The notes under the pieces were generated by a model that was not told the DNA's origin, did not search any database, and worked only from the letters and a program-made list of their open reading frames with translations. Made by a program: the position numbers and the translations under genes. A DNA stretch of 64,000 nucleotides from Nitrosomonas stercoris (GTDB taxonomy: Bacteria; Pseudomonadota; Gammaproteobacteria; Burkholderiales; Nitrosomonadaceae), in NCBI GenBank assembly GCA_006742785.1, contig AP019755.1, positions 1,922,001-1,986,000 on the forward strand, in the 5' to 3' direction. Numbering within the stretch: the stretch's first letter is position 1; every line of letters begins with the position of its first letter. Shown here piece by piece: positions 18,438-26,218 of the stretch.

Positions 18438-19889
18438 TTATGCAACAGGCGGCATCATGCCGCGATGAAAGATCCATGCAACGACATACGCAATCGGTGC
18501 AATGATGCCGAATAGTGCCACTGCATATAGAACTGCCAGTTTGCCCATGCCTTTTAGCTTACTGAAGTCAGTAATGATGCCGATGCTGAGAAAGGTGAGC
18601 ATAAACATCATGTTACGCATTGGCCCTTCTACTGCAGCGGCTGCTTCGTGCAAAGTTGCAGCGACTTCTGTTCCGCCAGAAGCGAGCATGATGTATAGCA
18701 ACCAGACTAAAAGATAGCCTAGAACAAATTTAGGAAAGCGATGCCAAATTTCCATTAAACCAATTTTGGACTGGCCAGGGTTGCGTTCTACTTTGTAAAC
18801 CCATACCAACGCCAACACAAAAGTCCAGACACCGATAAACATGTCGATCCAGATTTTTGTGGTTAATGAAGCCATCAAAATCCAGCCTTCTTTCCATACA
18901 ATGCCAAGATTGGTCTCAGCATTGGCGCGCATGAGTTCATCTAGCATGGCGCCAGCGGCTGCGTCAGCACCATCAGTTTTAACTGTTAAGCCTAATGCAG
19001 AGCCGTTAACAATCGGGCTTTCTGGCGCGACTGCAGTATAAAATCCTGGCAGGATAATCAGTTCGAACATGGCAAAGATCACGACCAATATCGAGACAAA
19101 TACCGGTAACGCAGGGCGTGCGCGAATAGCGCCTGCTGTAGCAATAGCGGCGGAAATACCACAAATGGAAATGCCGGAAGAAAAAACAGCAGCGGCGTCG
19201 CGCGAAAGATGAAACACTCTGCGCCCTAGTGCATAGACAATTGGCCAGAACAGCATGTACGCTACGAAGGTGGCAGCAATCCCTGTCAATACCAGCTCGG
19301 TAATGAAGCCGGTTGCTTCGATAGACATTGCGCCAATTTTGATCCCCAAAAAAACAATGGCGGTTTTAATAAACCATTCTGGTTTAGCTGCTTCGTTCAG
19401 AAATCGAGCAGTCGGTTTGAAGAAATTGCCGATAATTAATCCAACCAGTAATGCTAATAGATAAGAAAAACCAGTACCTAATGATAATCCCCAGGAAAGG
19501 CCATATTTATCCATGTCATATACAGAGGCCTTGAAATGCGCTTCATTACCAATGATCCAGATAATCCAGGTCATACTGAACAGCAGGCTCCAACTGATGA
19601 AAAATTGCTTCAAGTCAAATTTCATCATCCAGGCTGCCAGGCAAGTGAGCGTGGTAAAGACTAAATAAGTGGTCAATAGCGAGAGAGCAGGATGCCATCC
19701 TGCAGTGCTGCTATGTAGGATGCCTTCAAGTGAAAAATCACCCCATACCCAAGTTTCAGGTTTGGCCATCCAACCGGTTAGATCGAATCCTCCAAGTGAG
19801 GTGACACTGGCTGCAAACATGATTAATCCCAGCCAGACAGCCCACCAGTCTTCTGTGGTTGTCATGCCGGAATACCATTTATTATTCAT
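18438..19889 (-). CDS. Putative sulfate exporter family (YeiH/UPF0324) transporter
   Basis: 483 aa with ten or more hydrophobic segments. Family-typical runs are 'WFIKTAIVFLGIKIGAMSIEATGF', 'RDAAAVFSSGISICGISAAIATAGAIRA' and 'ISIVVVIFAMFELIILPGF'-like helix regions, followed by a C-terminal bundle with 'FLSIGIITDFSKLKGMG'. The family is named putative sulfate exporter (PSE); transport has rarely been tested. It is last of three genes on the - strand, 20 bp after the DUF5395 gene. The protein is longer than E. coli YeiH (~350 aa) owing to extra N-terminal helices and a large loop around residues 290-330. Confidence 0.85.
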   Translation of the reverse strand: MNNKWYSGMTTTEDWWAVWLGLIMFAASVTSLGGFDLTGWMAKPETWVWGDFSLEGILHSSTAGWHPALSLLTTYLVFTTLTCLAAWMMKFDLKQFFISWSLLFSMTWIIWIIGNEAHFKASVYDMDKYGLSWGLSLGTGFSYLLALLVGLIIGNFFKPTARFLNEAAKPEWFIKTAIVFLGIKIGAMSIEATGFITELVLTGIAATFVAYMLFWPIVYALGRRVFHLSRDAAAVFSSGISICGISAAIATAGAIRARPALPVFVSILVVIFAMFELIILPGFYTAVAPESPIVNGSALGLTVKTDGADAAAGAMLDELMRANAETNLGIVWKEGWILMASLTTKIWIDMFIGVWTFVLALVWVYKVERNPGQSKIGLMEIWHRFPKFVLGYLLVWLLYIMLASGGTEVAATLHEAAAAVEGPMRNMMFMLTFLSIGIITDFSKLKGMGKLAVLYAVALFGIIAPIAYVVAWIFHRGMMPPVA

Positions 19890-19909
19890 TGTATTGATTC
19901 ACCTTATTG

Positions 19910-20188
19910 TTATTGCTCTTCTGGTACTGCCAATTGTAAATTGAGCTGAATATGACGATTGAAATAATGATAGGCATATTGCCTGATCCAGGTAGGAATA
20001 CAGCTATAATCAAACACCATGAACACCATTACACAGTTTTTTTCCGGAAACAGTTGTTTTTTCAGCAAACATTGGATAAGCGCTTGATCTAATTCTTTCA
20101 GAGTGTGCCCGTAAGCCTTAAAGTGTTCGTGACTTGCAATCCATTGGGTGCCATCATGTATTAATCGGATTTCTAGATCTGCCTGCAT
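19910..20188 (-). CDS. DUF5395-like small soluble protein
   Basis: The frame is open from 20272, but the ATG at 20188 lies 2 bp after the stop of the upstream gene and is preferred, giving 92 aa (MQADLEIRLIHDGTQWIASH). I recognise it as DUF5395-like, based on recall of the pattern 'W.A.HE.F.A.G.TL.ELD'. No membrane segment or catalytic motif is seen. The sequence 'YHYFNRHIQLNLQL' near the end suggests a beta-rich C-terminus. It is probably cotranscribed and coupled with the small membrane protein before it and the sulfate exporter after it. Confidence 0.65.
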   Translation of the reverse strand: MQADLEIRLIHDGTQWIASHEHFKAYGHTLKELDQALIQCLLKKQLFPEKNCVMVFMVFDYSCIPTWIRQYAYHYFNRHIQLNLQLAVPEEQ

Positions 20189-20190
20189 GG

Positions 20191-20400
20191 TTAACTTGGC
20201 AGCAGAAACCAATTTACCAACACTCCTAAAATAAACAGCGCTGTAATTCCAATTCCAATGCTCCATAGGCATAAACGAGTTTCCCAGCTTTCCCAGGGTT
20301 CAGGTTCACCTAGTATTGAATGATCGGGCAACGATTGCTCCGTGTTGTTTTTATGAGGTTGATCATAAATTTCGTGATCAGCGTTATTTGATGTTGTCAT
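20191..20400 (-). CDS. Small single-pass membrane protein (69 aa)
   Basis: The ATG at 20400 (MTTSNNADHEIYDQPHKNN) is preferred over an upstream start. About 45 polar residues with 'EPEPWESWETRLC' are followed by one membrane helix (LWSIGIGITALFILGVLVNWFLL) ending two residues before the stop, so it is a tail-anchored topology. It is first in the operon with the DUF5395 protein and the sulfate-exporter homologue. It could be an accessory subunit of that transporter, which is inference from position only. Confidence 0.65.
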   Translation of the reverse strand: MTTSNNADHEIYDQPHKNNTEQSLPDHSILGEPEPWESWETRLCLWSIGIGITALFILGVLVNWFLLPS

Positions 20401-20649
20401 CGTTGTTCTCACACAGAAAGAGAAAATACCCCTTCGCAAAAAGGATGCGTTTCATGCATATTCGAATGAGGGCGGGCTGCTATTTTCCAGAAAGGATGAT
20501 TATTGTTCAGTATGATCAATATCTAATTCGCGCAGCCCATATTTTGCCCTGACAAAAGATGTAAAGCTAAGTTAGCTTTCAACTTTATCATAAATCTGTT
20601 CTTGCCGAAGGCTGTGATCGAAAGATCGACGTTGCTCAAATTCATCTTG

Positions 20650-20678
20650 TTGACAATGATTCTCATTATCTGTATTTT
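20650..20678 (+). promoter_or_regulatory. Sigma-70-type promoter overlapped by a Fur box
   Basis: TTGACA at 20650-20655 and TATTTT at 20673-20678 are separated by exactly 17 bp. The spacer and -35 element hold GACAATGATTCTCATTATC (20652-20670), which matches the 19-bp Fur consensus GATAATGATAATCATTATC at 16 positions and is an inverted repeat. The layout predicts iron-dependent repression of a + strand transcript. The next + gene starts at 20876, leaving a ~190-nt leader in which I see no convincing gene. Between 20401 and 20649 nothing else was recognised. Confidence 0.7.
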
Positions 20679-20875
20679 CAGTCAAATTTGATTGGATAAA
20701 ATTTTCTCTTGTTCTTTTATCTCATCAAAATTTCTGCCAGCTCTTGTCCGTTTCTGACCAAGCCAGCTTTATATTCTGATGTTGCCAGCCAAAGCTTGTA
20801 CCAGGTTCGCCAGCTCCAAATAAACAACTTTATTAGTACACGGCGTAATGCCTTCAATTTCAGGAGCGTAATCGT

Positions 20876-21577
20876 ATGTTGTCTTTATATAGAATCATTG
20901 TCAGTCTTTTACTGGTTTGCTTGAGTGGGCAGGTTGTTGCTGACACTTCCAATGGCCCAAATCCTTATGGTCCCGGATATGGTTTCGATACGCCAAATGA
21001 AGCCAGCTGGGGTGGATGGGCTCGAGGTGATACCAACACACTTTATGCTGAGTGGGATGTTATTTCTGATGTTAGCTATGGGGAGAGTGATGATCGGATA
21101 GCTGCACCTGATGTTGGTACTTATAACGTAGATGATGCTTATCTTAGCTGGAATCTGGGTGTTTTTCTCACCAGCACTGGCAATCTCATTTCCGCTGATG
21201 TAGTGCAAGAATTCTTTATTCATATATCGCCCATGTCTTTGTTCAGCGGTCCACTCATTGTTGCGTTGCAAATCGAGATGTGGGGAGATGAGCCTGTTGC
21301 TCCTCTGCTCAATGGTCTGGCTGCATCCAGCTGGACTCAAACCTTTGCTGGTACTTCCGTAACTGATCACGATTTGAATCAATATCTCGGATTATGGTAC
21401 TTTGCTGACACAGTCAATTTTTTCGGATTTGATCTTACAAATCAACCATTTATATCTCTAGCTCAGGTGGCGATAGATATTGCTCAGGTGCCGGAGCCGC
21501 ACACGTTGGTTATTGTACTAACCGGCTTAATTCTGATTGGAGCGATGACACAGCGCCGTGATAGCTTGAATTCGTAA
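20876..21577 (+). CDS. PEP-CTERM sorting-signal protein
   Basis: 233 aa. An N-terminal signal peptide (MLSLYRIIVSLLLVCLSGQVVA) leads to an Asp/Trp/Gly-rich body ('PGYGFDTPNEASWGGWARGDTNTLYAEWDV'). The C-terminus is a textbook PEP-CTERM tail: 'VPEPHTLVIVLTGLILIGAMTQRR', i.e. the PEP motif, one membrane helix and a basic end. Known role of the tail: recognition and processing by an exosortase (XrtA type), linked to exopolysaccharide production. The function of the body is unknown. A Fur-overlapped promoter lies ~200 bp upstream. The protein shares no clear similarity with the PEP-CTERM protein at 22857-23636. Confidence 0.88.
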   Translation: MLSLYRIIVSLLLVCLSGQVVADTSNGPNPYGPGYGFDTPNEASWGGWARGDTNTLYAEWDVISDVSYGESDDRIAAPDVGTYNVDDAYLSWNLGVFLTSTGNLISADVVQEFFIHISPMSLFSGPLIVALQIEMWGDEPVAPLLNGLAASSWTQTFAGTSVTDHDLNQYLGLWYFADTVNFFGFDLTNQPFISLAQVAIDIAQVPEPHTLVIVLTGLILIGAMTQRRDSLNS

Positions 21578-21636
21578 TGTAATAAAGTCTACCAGGTAAC
21601 GCAAGATCCATGACGTATCGTCCCGAATGACATATA

Positions 21637-22737
21637 GTGGCTGATTCTTCTTTTGAATCAATCAACGAGATATACACATTGGACAACGTGGCAGACAAAC
21701 TAACCTTTACCCGCCCGGACGATTGGCATTTGCATCTGCGTGATGGTGCGGCTATGCAAACAATATTGCCAGATACCGCCCGACGTTTTGCGCGCGCCAT
21801 TATCATGCCTAATCTCAAGCCGCCTATCGTGACAACCGAGCAAGCAGCTGCCTATCGTGCGCGTATTCTCTCTGCCTTACCATCAGAGTTGGTTGGGCAA
21901 TTTGAACCATTAATGACGCTGTACCTGACTGACACCACTCCACCGGAAGAAATCAAGCGCGCCAAGGAAAGCGGTATCGTGTTTGGCGTCAAACTTTATC
22001 CTGCTGGTGCCACTACGCATTCGGATGCTGGTGTAACCGATCTTGCTCGTTGTGAAGCTACCTTGGCCATGTTGGAAAAACTTGATATGCCTTTATTGGT
22101 ACACGGTGAGGTAGTGGATTCTGAGATAGATATTTTTGATCGTGAAAAGATTTTTATTGAGCGTGTATTGGCACCGCTGCTGCGACGTTTTCCCGGTTTG
22201 CGCGTGGTGTTTGAACATATCACGACGCAAGAAGCAGTTGAGTTTGTACAATCTTCACCCAACCGGATTGCAGCTACCATCACCGCTCATCACCTTATAT
22301 TGAATCGCAATGCTCTGTTTACTGGTGGAATACAGCCCCATCATTATTGTCTTCCCATATTAAAGCGAGAAGTGCATCGCCAGGCATTGATAAAAGCGGC
22401 CACCAGTGGCCATTCTCGGTTTTTCCTGGGAACTGACAGCGCTCCTCATTCAGTACAAAATAAGGAATCAGCATGTGGTTGTGCCGGTATTTACAGCGCA
22501 CATGCAGCGATTGAATTCTATACGGAGGTATTTGAGCAAGTAGGCAGATTAGATCAATTAGAAGCATTTGCCAGTTTTCATGGCCCTGATTTTTATGGAT
22601 TGCCACGTAATACCAAACAAATCACCCTTGTTAAAAAAAGTTGGCAAACTCCGGAACAACTCAAATTTGGTGAGGAACAACTCGTCCCGTTCAAGGCGAG
22701 AGAGAAGGTGCGTTGGCAGTTGGCAGAAAATGTATAG
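21637..22737 (+). CDS. pyrC: Dihydroorotase (PyrC type)
   Basis: 366 aa; the catalytic part begins 'FTRPDDWHLHLRDGAAM', giving the metal-binding HxH. Other family blocks are 'IIMPNLKPPIVTTEQAAAYRARI', 'GVKLYPAGATTHSDAGV' with the carboxylated Lys, 'LLVHGEVVD', 'VFEHITTQEAV', 'ATITAHHLILNRN' and 'FLGTDSAPH' with the catalytic Asp. Known reaction: reversible cyclisation of carbamoyl aspartate to dihydroorotate. The GTG at 21637 adds ~15 residues over most homologues; an in-frame TTG at 21679 or GTG shortly after may be the true start. Flanked on both sides by PEP-CTERM genes. Confidence 0.94.
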   Translation: MADSSFESINEIYTLDNVADKLTFTRPDDWHLHLRDGAAMQTILPDTARRFARAIIMPNLKPPIVTTEQAAAYRARILSALPSELVGQFEPLMTLYLTDTTPPEEIKRAKESGIVFGVKLYPAGATTHSDAGVTDLARCEATLAMLEKLDMPLLVHGEVVDSEIDIFDREKIFIERVLAPLLRRFPGLRVVFEHITTQEAVEFVQSSPNRIAATITAHHLILNRNALFTGGIQPHHYCLPILKREVHRQALIKAATSGHSRFFLGTDSAPHSVQNKESACGCAGIYSAHAAIEFYTEVFEQVGRLDQLEAFASFHGPDFYGLPRNTKQITLVKKSWQTPEQLKFGEEQLVPFKAREKVRWQLAENV

Positions 22738-22821
22738 AGAAATGGTCGCTTTTATTTGCAACTATTGCGTGAATACTTGTTGAGAGCCGAGTTTAGAATG
22801 GAGGAATGTAAAAAGTGAACG

Positions 22822-22845
22822 GGATGAGCCTTGTTTAGCCCATCC
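22822..22845 (-). terminator. Stem-loop after the second PEP-CTERM gene
   Basis: On the reverse strand GGATGGGC pairs with GCTCATCC (one mismatch-like wobble) around an 8-nt loop, 12 bp after the TAA of the PEP-CTERM gene. The T-rich run after it is weak and starts several bases downstream. The position between convergent pyrC and the PEP-CTERM gene fits a shared terminator. Confidence 0.45.
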
Positions 22846-22856
22846 TAATCTATTGA

Positions 22857-23636
22857 TTAATTAAATTTACGTTTGAACAGCATACCTAGCAACCCAACCC
22901 CTAATAATGCTAGGGGCGCTGGTTCAGGTATTTCGGTATTGCCTCCACCACACTGGCCGGCAGGGTCACATAATGACCAAGTAATCAAATTTTGGCTATA
23001 TGGATTATTAGATTCGATATGTCCATTTAGGAAACCAAATTCATATTTAATAGATTGATAATCATTACCTGCATTCAACCAGGCATCTGTAATCCAATCT
23101 TCTGCTAATGAAATCATGTTTGAATCTCCTGTTGCAGAGAACCAGCCATTATGTAATCCCGCTCCATTAGGTGTGGGCTGAGTACCTAATGTGGATGTGT
23201 TCTCATTGAGTATTTCCCATAAGGTCAACTGAAATGCTCCAGCATGTTGGGCATCTACACCTTCTCCAATAACAGAGCCATTGTGAGTATCATGGTTATC
23301 AAATAGATAATTGACTCTACTCATTTGTGTGGCTGTCCAGTTGAATGGATTGCCGCCAGTTACATCATAGTTAGCGGGAGATTGAATATTATTGAAGATA
23401 TCTACACAAAATGCATAAAAATCCAGTCCATCGTTATGAGCATCAGAATTAGTGCTGCTCATAGTAAATTGGCCTGCGTTTACTCCCAGGTTGGTAAAGG
23501 TATCTCCAGCAGAGCCTGAGTAGCTGATAGAAGCACTAGTACCACTAGTGCCAATGTGATAATAAGTATCTGCATTTGCATTAACACTAAAGGTTAATGC
23601 CCCTGTAATCGCGACAGCCCATAAAGACTTATTCAT
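22857..23636 (-). CDS. PEP-CTERM sorting-signal protein
   Basis: 259 aa. Signal peptide MNKSLWAVAITGALTFSVNANA. The body is Asn/Asp/Ser/Gly rich and contains two separated cysteine regions ('DFYAFCVDIFN' and 'SLCDPAGQCGG'). 'FYAFCVDI' followed by 'QHAGAFQLTLWEIL' is a recurrent pattern in PEP-CTERM surface proteins. The tail 'IPEPAPLALLGVGLLGMLFKRKF' has the PEP motif, membrane helix and basic end. An AGGAG site precedes the ATG. Expected to be exported and processed by an exosortase encoded elsewhere. The role is unknown. Confidence 0.9.
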   Translation of the reverse strand: MNKSLWAVAITGALTFSVNANADTYYHIGTSGTSASISYSGSAGDTFTNLGVNAGQFTMSSTNSDAHNDGLDFYAFCVDIFNNIQSPANYDVTGGNPFNWTATQMSRVNYLFDNHDTHNGSVIGEGVDAQHAGAFQLTLWEILNENTSTLGTQPTPNGAGLHNGWFSATGDSNMISLAEDWITDAWLNAGNDYQSIKYEFGFLNGHIESNNPYSQNLITWSLCDPAGQCGGGNTEIPEPAPLALLGVGLLGMLFKRKFN

Positions 23637-24027
23637 AACTACTTCTCCTGTTTATTTCCAAAATTTTCAATGTAAAAGCAACCAATCTAAGATTTGGTGA
23701 TTAACCTTGCACCTCGATCAATCGTCTTTGCTTATAAAGATGCATTTTTTGTGCCATAGCACATAAAAATATATAACTTATTGAAAAATAAACAAATTTG
23801 TCTATTTTGTTAAATGAGGAAGGAGAGTGATTCTTTATTGTGTAAATTTTTTTGACAGTCTTTGTGCTTTTTGAAAGATTTTCGTGAGAATGGATTACTT
23901 CGAGAGGGCTGCTTGAAGAGGAGGAGAAGCAGGTTATAAAAATAGCTGCAAATGAGAGAGGTGATTTTTTAAAAAATAATTAGCTATCCACAATAATTTG
24001 ATAACCAAAAATATCAGAATGCGAAAG
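23637..24027. other. AT-rich intergenic stretch without recognisable gene
   Basis: This interval upstream of the PEP-CTERM gene is AT rich, with many A/T runs and no frame with protein-like composition. It should contain the promoter for the - strand PEP-CTERM gene, but I see no unambiguous -35/-10 pair. Confidence 0.4.
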
Positions 24028-24150
24028 ATTGTTCTGAATTCGATCAAGACAAATAGGCGAGGGGAAATTGTGCGAGTAAGCGGAGCGTATCTGAGGTATG
24101 TAGCGTGTTGAACTCGTTTTCAACGTTGTGATGTGCCCTTTAGTAAAATC
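24028..24150. repeat. Degenerate copy of the intergenic repeat found inside the MITE at 41249
   Basis: Read in the + direction, GTTCTGAATTCGATCAAG, then 'GCGGAGCGTATCTGAGGTATGTAGCGTG', 'TTTTCAACG' and 'TGTGCCCTTTAGTAA' align in order with the segments of the 141-bp element at 41249-41389 (CGATCAAG, CGGAGCATACTTGAAGTATGTGAGC, ATTTCAACG, TGCGCCCTTCAGTAA). The outer IS-like end is degraded on the right. It sits 16 bp past the 3' end of the interrupted glycosylase gene. Confidence 0.65.
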
Positions 24151-24584
24151 GCAAGGGAGATTTTCGCTAAAACTTTGGATTAATGCTCAACGATAACATG
24201 GCTGATAGTTGACACAGTGATCTGCCGGAACTTTGCTGTAATTTATTGAAGGCATCTTGCACGATTTGCTTGTCGCGTTGACTAGTTGGTTCATGATGAA
24301 TGATGCCTGCGGCAATCAGGCGTGCTACCACATCACTGGTCAATAAAAATGTATCTTTCCCAACCAAACGTAAAAAACCAGCAGCTGAACGTCCACCTAA
24401 ACGCGCACCTCGTTTGGCCAGTAAGCGCCATAAACCAATGATGTCGGTGCTAGGCCAATCAGCAATAAATTCACCAAAACTGCAGCCACGCTCCTGACGA
24501 ATGTCTAGAATAAACTGGGCATTCCTAGGAATAGTTTTCAGTTTGGTGTAATGGCGGATGATTCGGTCATTTTTTAGAGCCTGT

Positions 24585-25061
24585 TCAAAATCTTTTAAGC
24601 AAAAGAGCCAGGAATGCCAGCTGAATGAATTGCAAGCTGGTATTGAGTTTACGCTCGCAGTTTTTCCACAACCGTCGATTCTTCTCCAGCCAGGCAAAGC
24701 TGCGCTCCACCACCCAACGCTTGGGGATAACAGCGAAGGTATGCAATTCACTGCGCTTGGCAATCTGCACCGTAACCAGTTTTCCTAGAATTTCTCGCAC
24801 GCCTTCAGCAAATGGTTCTCCGGTATAGCCGCTATCGCACAGCAGACTTTGTACTTTTCCCAAGCTTGGTCTGCAGTGCTCCAGGGCTTGCAACGCCCCT
24901 TTGCGGTCAGTCACTTCTGCCGTCGTCACCGCAATGGCATGCGGCAAGCCCTGGGTATCAACTGCGATGTGACGCTTGATACCAGAGATCTTCTTGCCAG
25001 CGTCATAACCCTTCTGGCCCGCCGTGTCCGTGTTTTTCACGCTCTGCGCGTCCACGATCAA
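24585..25061 (-). CDS. IS5-family transposase, orfB (type A)
   Basis: 158 aa: '[55 protein letters not shown]' carries the first catalytic Asp region of the DDE domain (I-V-D-A-Q-S-V-K) and 'LLCDSGYTGEPFA' the second. '[24 protein letters not shown]' is the Y-1 region with the catalytic Glu (ERSFAWL). The frame likely starts internally after a frameshift from orfA; the listed start is a TTG. All DDE residues are present, so the element may be active. Confidence 0.85.
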   Translation of the reverse strand: MIVDAQSVKNTDTAGQKGYDAGKKISGIKRHIAVDTQGLPHAIAVTTAEVTDRKGALQALEHCRPSLGKVQSLLCDSGYTGEPFAEGVREILGKLVTVQIAKRSELHTFAVIPKRWVVERSFAWLEKNRRLWKNCERKLNTSLQFIQLAFLALLLKRF

Positions 25062-25380
25062 GAACGTGCTGCAAGCGCTGCGCCCCTGTCTGGTACGAAC
25101 CGCGCCAACGGATTTTTTTTAACGCCCGCTCCAGCAGGCTCACTCCCTCCGCATCTGGCTCACTCCAGATGGCCCAGTACGAGTGCACTGTGCGCCACTT
25201 CGGAAAACTGTCCGGCAACAGACGCCACTGGCAGCCACTCTTGAGCAAATATAGCACCGCACAAAACACCTCGTACAGATCCACGGTGCGCGGACGTGTC
25301 TTCTTCCTCGCACCCTCCAACAACAGGCGAACCTGCTCAAATTGTTCTCGACTAATGTCGCTAGGATAGTATTTTCTCAT
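25003..25380 (-). CDS. IS5-family transposase, orfA (type A)
   Basis: The ATG at 25380 (MRKYYPSDISREQFEQVRLL) is preferred. It encodes the N-terminal DUF4096-type domain of split IS5 transposases: '[41 protein letters not shown]'. It overlaps orfB by 59 bp; the shared A8 run just past 'RALKK' is a plausible slippage site. Confidence 0.8.
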   Translation of the reverse strand: MRKYYPSDISREQFEQVRLLLEGARKKTRPRTVDLYEVFCAVLYLLKSGCQWRLLPDSFPKWRTVHSYWAIWSEPDAEGVSLLERALKKIRWRGSYQTGAQRLQHVLDRGRAEREKHGHGGPEGL

Positions 25381-25727
25381 CCAGAGAGTATCTACCAAAA
25401 AAAAGATTTTGAACAGGTTCTTAGATAGCTTTCAATTTGTTCAGGGCTGAGCATTGCCATTGTTTCAGGTATAAAACCCCAAAAAGCTTCTTCGAAAGCA
25501 GGCCATTTGGCATCGACTACCGAATGTTTCATACCGGCTTGAAATACCCGCCTGCTCATGGCTGAGAGATAGCGATCATCTCCTTTCAGCTTTAATTCTT
25601 CAGCAGTCAGCGCCTTGGGCAGAAAAGCCTCCATTGCCGCATCCGATTCAAAGCGTTTGCGTACCGTATCGTAGAGCCACTGGTAATCGAGCGTCATGTC
25701 TGTTTTTTAAAAGCAATGCAGCCTGGA

Positions 25728-26117
25728 TTACCGGCTGCCCTGACACACATCGCCTTCTTCCGCATCAAGCCAGCCGGAAAGCTGCTCAATACGCTGATTG
25801 ATCAATGCTGTCTGCTCTAGACAATTACACATCGAATAAACAGAACCGTATTCCACCTGCTTGTTGGCAGCGGGATAAATCGCCTCCAGCTCAGTATCCC
25901 GAAACGCCAACCAGGCACGCTGCGCCTTGCGTAACTTGGCTGTGAAATTGACATCATCCTGATGCTGTTTCAACACTTGCTGGTAAACAGCGTTGAGTTT
26001 TTTATCCGCTGCCTGATACGTTGCGCACGCATCATCATTGAGATCAGCTTGTGTTTGCGCATTCGCGGTTACGCATAAAAGCACACCGGCAAAAAGAGTA
26101 ATAAATCGAATATTCAT
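25728..26117 (-). CDS. LprI-like (DUF1311) secreted protein
   Basis: The ATG at 26117 gives MNIRFITLFAGVLLCVTANA, a signal peptide with an A-x-A cleavage site; the longer frame would bury it. The mature ~110 residues are 'DLNDDACATYQAADKKLNAVYQQVLKQHQDDVNFTAKLRKAQRAWLAFRDTELEAIYP', which fits the DUF1311/lysozyme-inhibitor LprI domain: Leu-Asn-x-x-Tyr, (L)R.AQ.AW..FRD, and paired cysteines (ACATY; YSMCNCLEQT). The family is periplasmic. In Mycobacterium LprI inhibits lysozyme; a similar role here is unproven. Confidence 0.82.
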   Translation of the reverse strand: MNIRFITLFAGVLLCVTANAQTQADLNDDACATYQAADKKLNAVYQQVLKQHQDDVNFTAKLRKAQRAWLAFRDTELEAIYPAANKQVEYGSVYSMCNCLEQTALINQRIEQLSGWLDAEEGDVCQGSR

Positions 26118-26218
26118 TTTATTGAAGTTCAACGCCCACATTTGCGGGCCGTAGTGAAACGCAGCGGAACGACAATCCCAGCCCTGCATGGGTAAACAAC
26201 ATACACTTATTAAAACCT

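Larger units (their letters stand above)
24577..25420 (-). mobile_element. IS5-family insertion sequence, type A (844 bp)
   Basis: Termini GAGCCTGTTCAAAATCTTTT (left) and, on the other strand, GAACCTGTTCAAAATCTTTT (right) match at 19 of 20 positions. Both sides carry TTA (24574-24576 and 25421-25423), a 3-bp target duplication. Two overlapping - strand frames encode the transposase; orfB is in the +1 frame relative to orfA and both span an A8 run, suggesting a programmed frameshift. This layout resembles the IS427-like branch of IS5. It is only ~similar, not identical, to the three type-B elements at 27065, 32276 and 54304. Confidence 0.92.
24167..25697 (-). pseudogene. DNA-3-methyladenine glycosylase I-like gene, split by an IS5-family element
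   Basis: The 5' part (25697-25424) encodes MTLDYQWLYDTVRKRFESDA through 'RRVFQAGMKHSVVDAKWPAFEEAFWGF' to 'EQIESYL'. The 3' part (24576-24167) resumes with 'KNDRIIRHYTKLKTIPRNAQFI', 'GEFIADWPSTDIIGLWRLLAKRGARLGG', 'FLRLVGKDTFLLTSDVVARLIAAG' and 'SGRSLCQLSAMLSLSI'. This pattern is that of the Tag-like adenine glycosylase family, which excises alkylated adenine. Removing the 844-bp IS and one TTA duplication joins the parts in frame as ...ESYL-KNDRI..., a 227-aa protein. The gene is therefore a recent, reversible-looking knockout. The split halves are unlikely to make an active enzyme. Confidence 0.85.

Noticed and set aside
20709..20924. 71-aa frame between the Fur-box promoter and the PEP-CTERM gene
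   Set aside because: Composition is not protein-like, no ribosome site, and it overlaps the PEP-CTERM start; leader RNA is more likely.
24849..25244. 131-aa + strand frame inside the type-A IS
   Set aside because: Antisense shadow of the transposase frames; no start signal or protein-like pattern.
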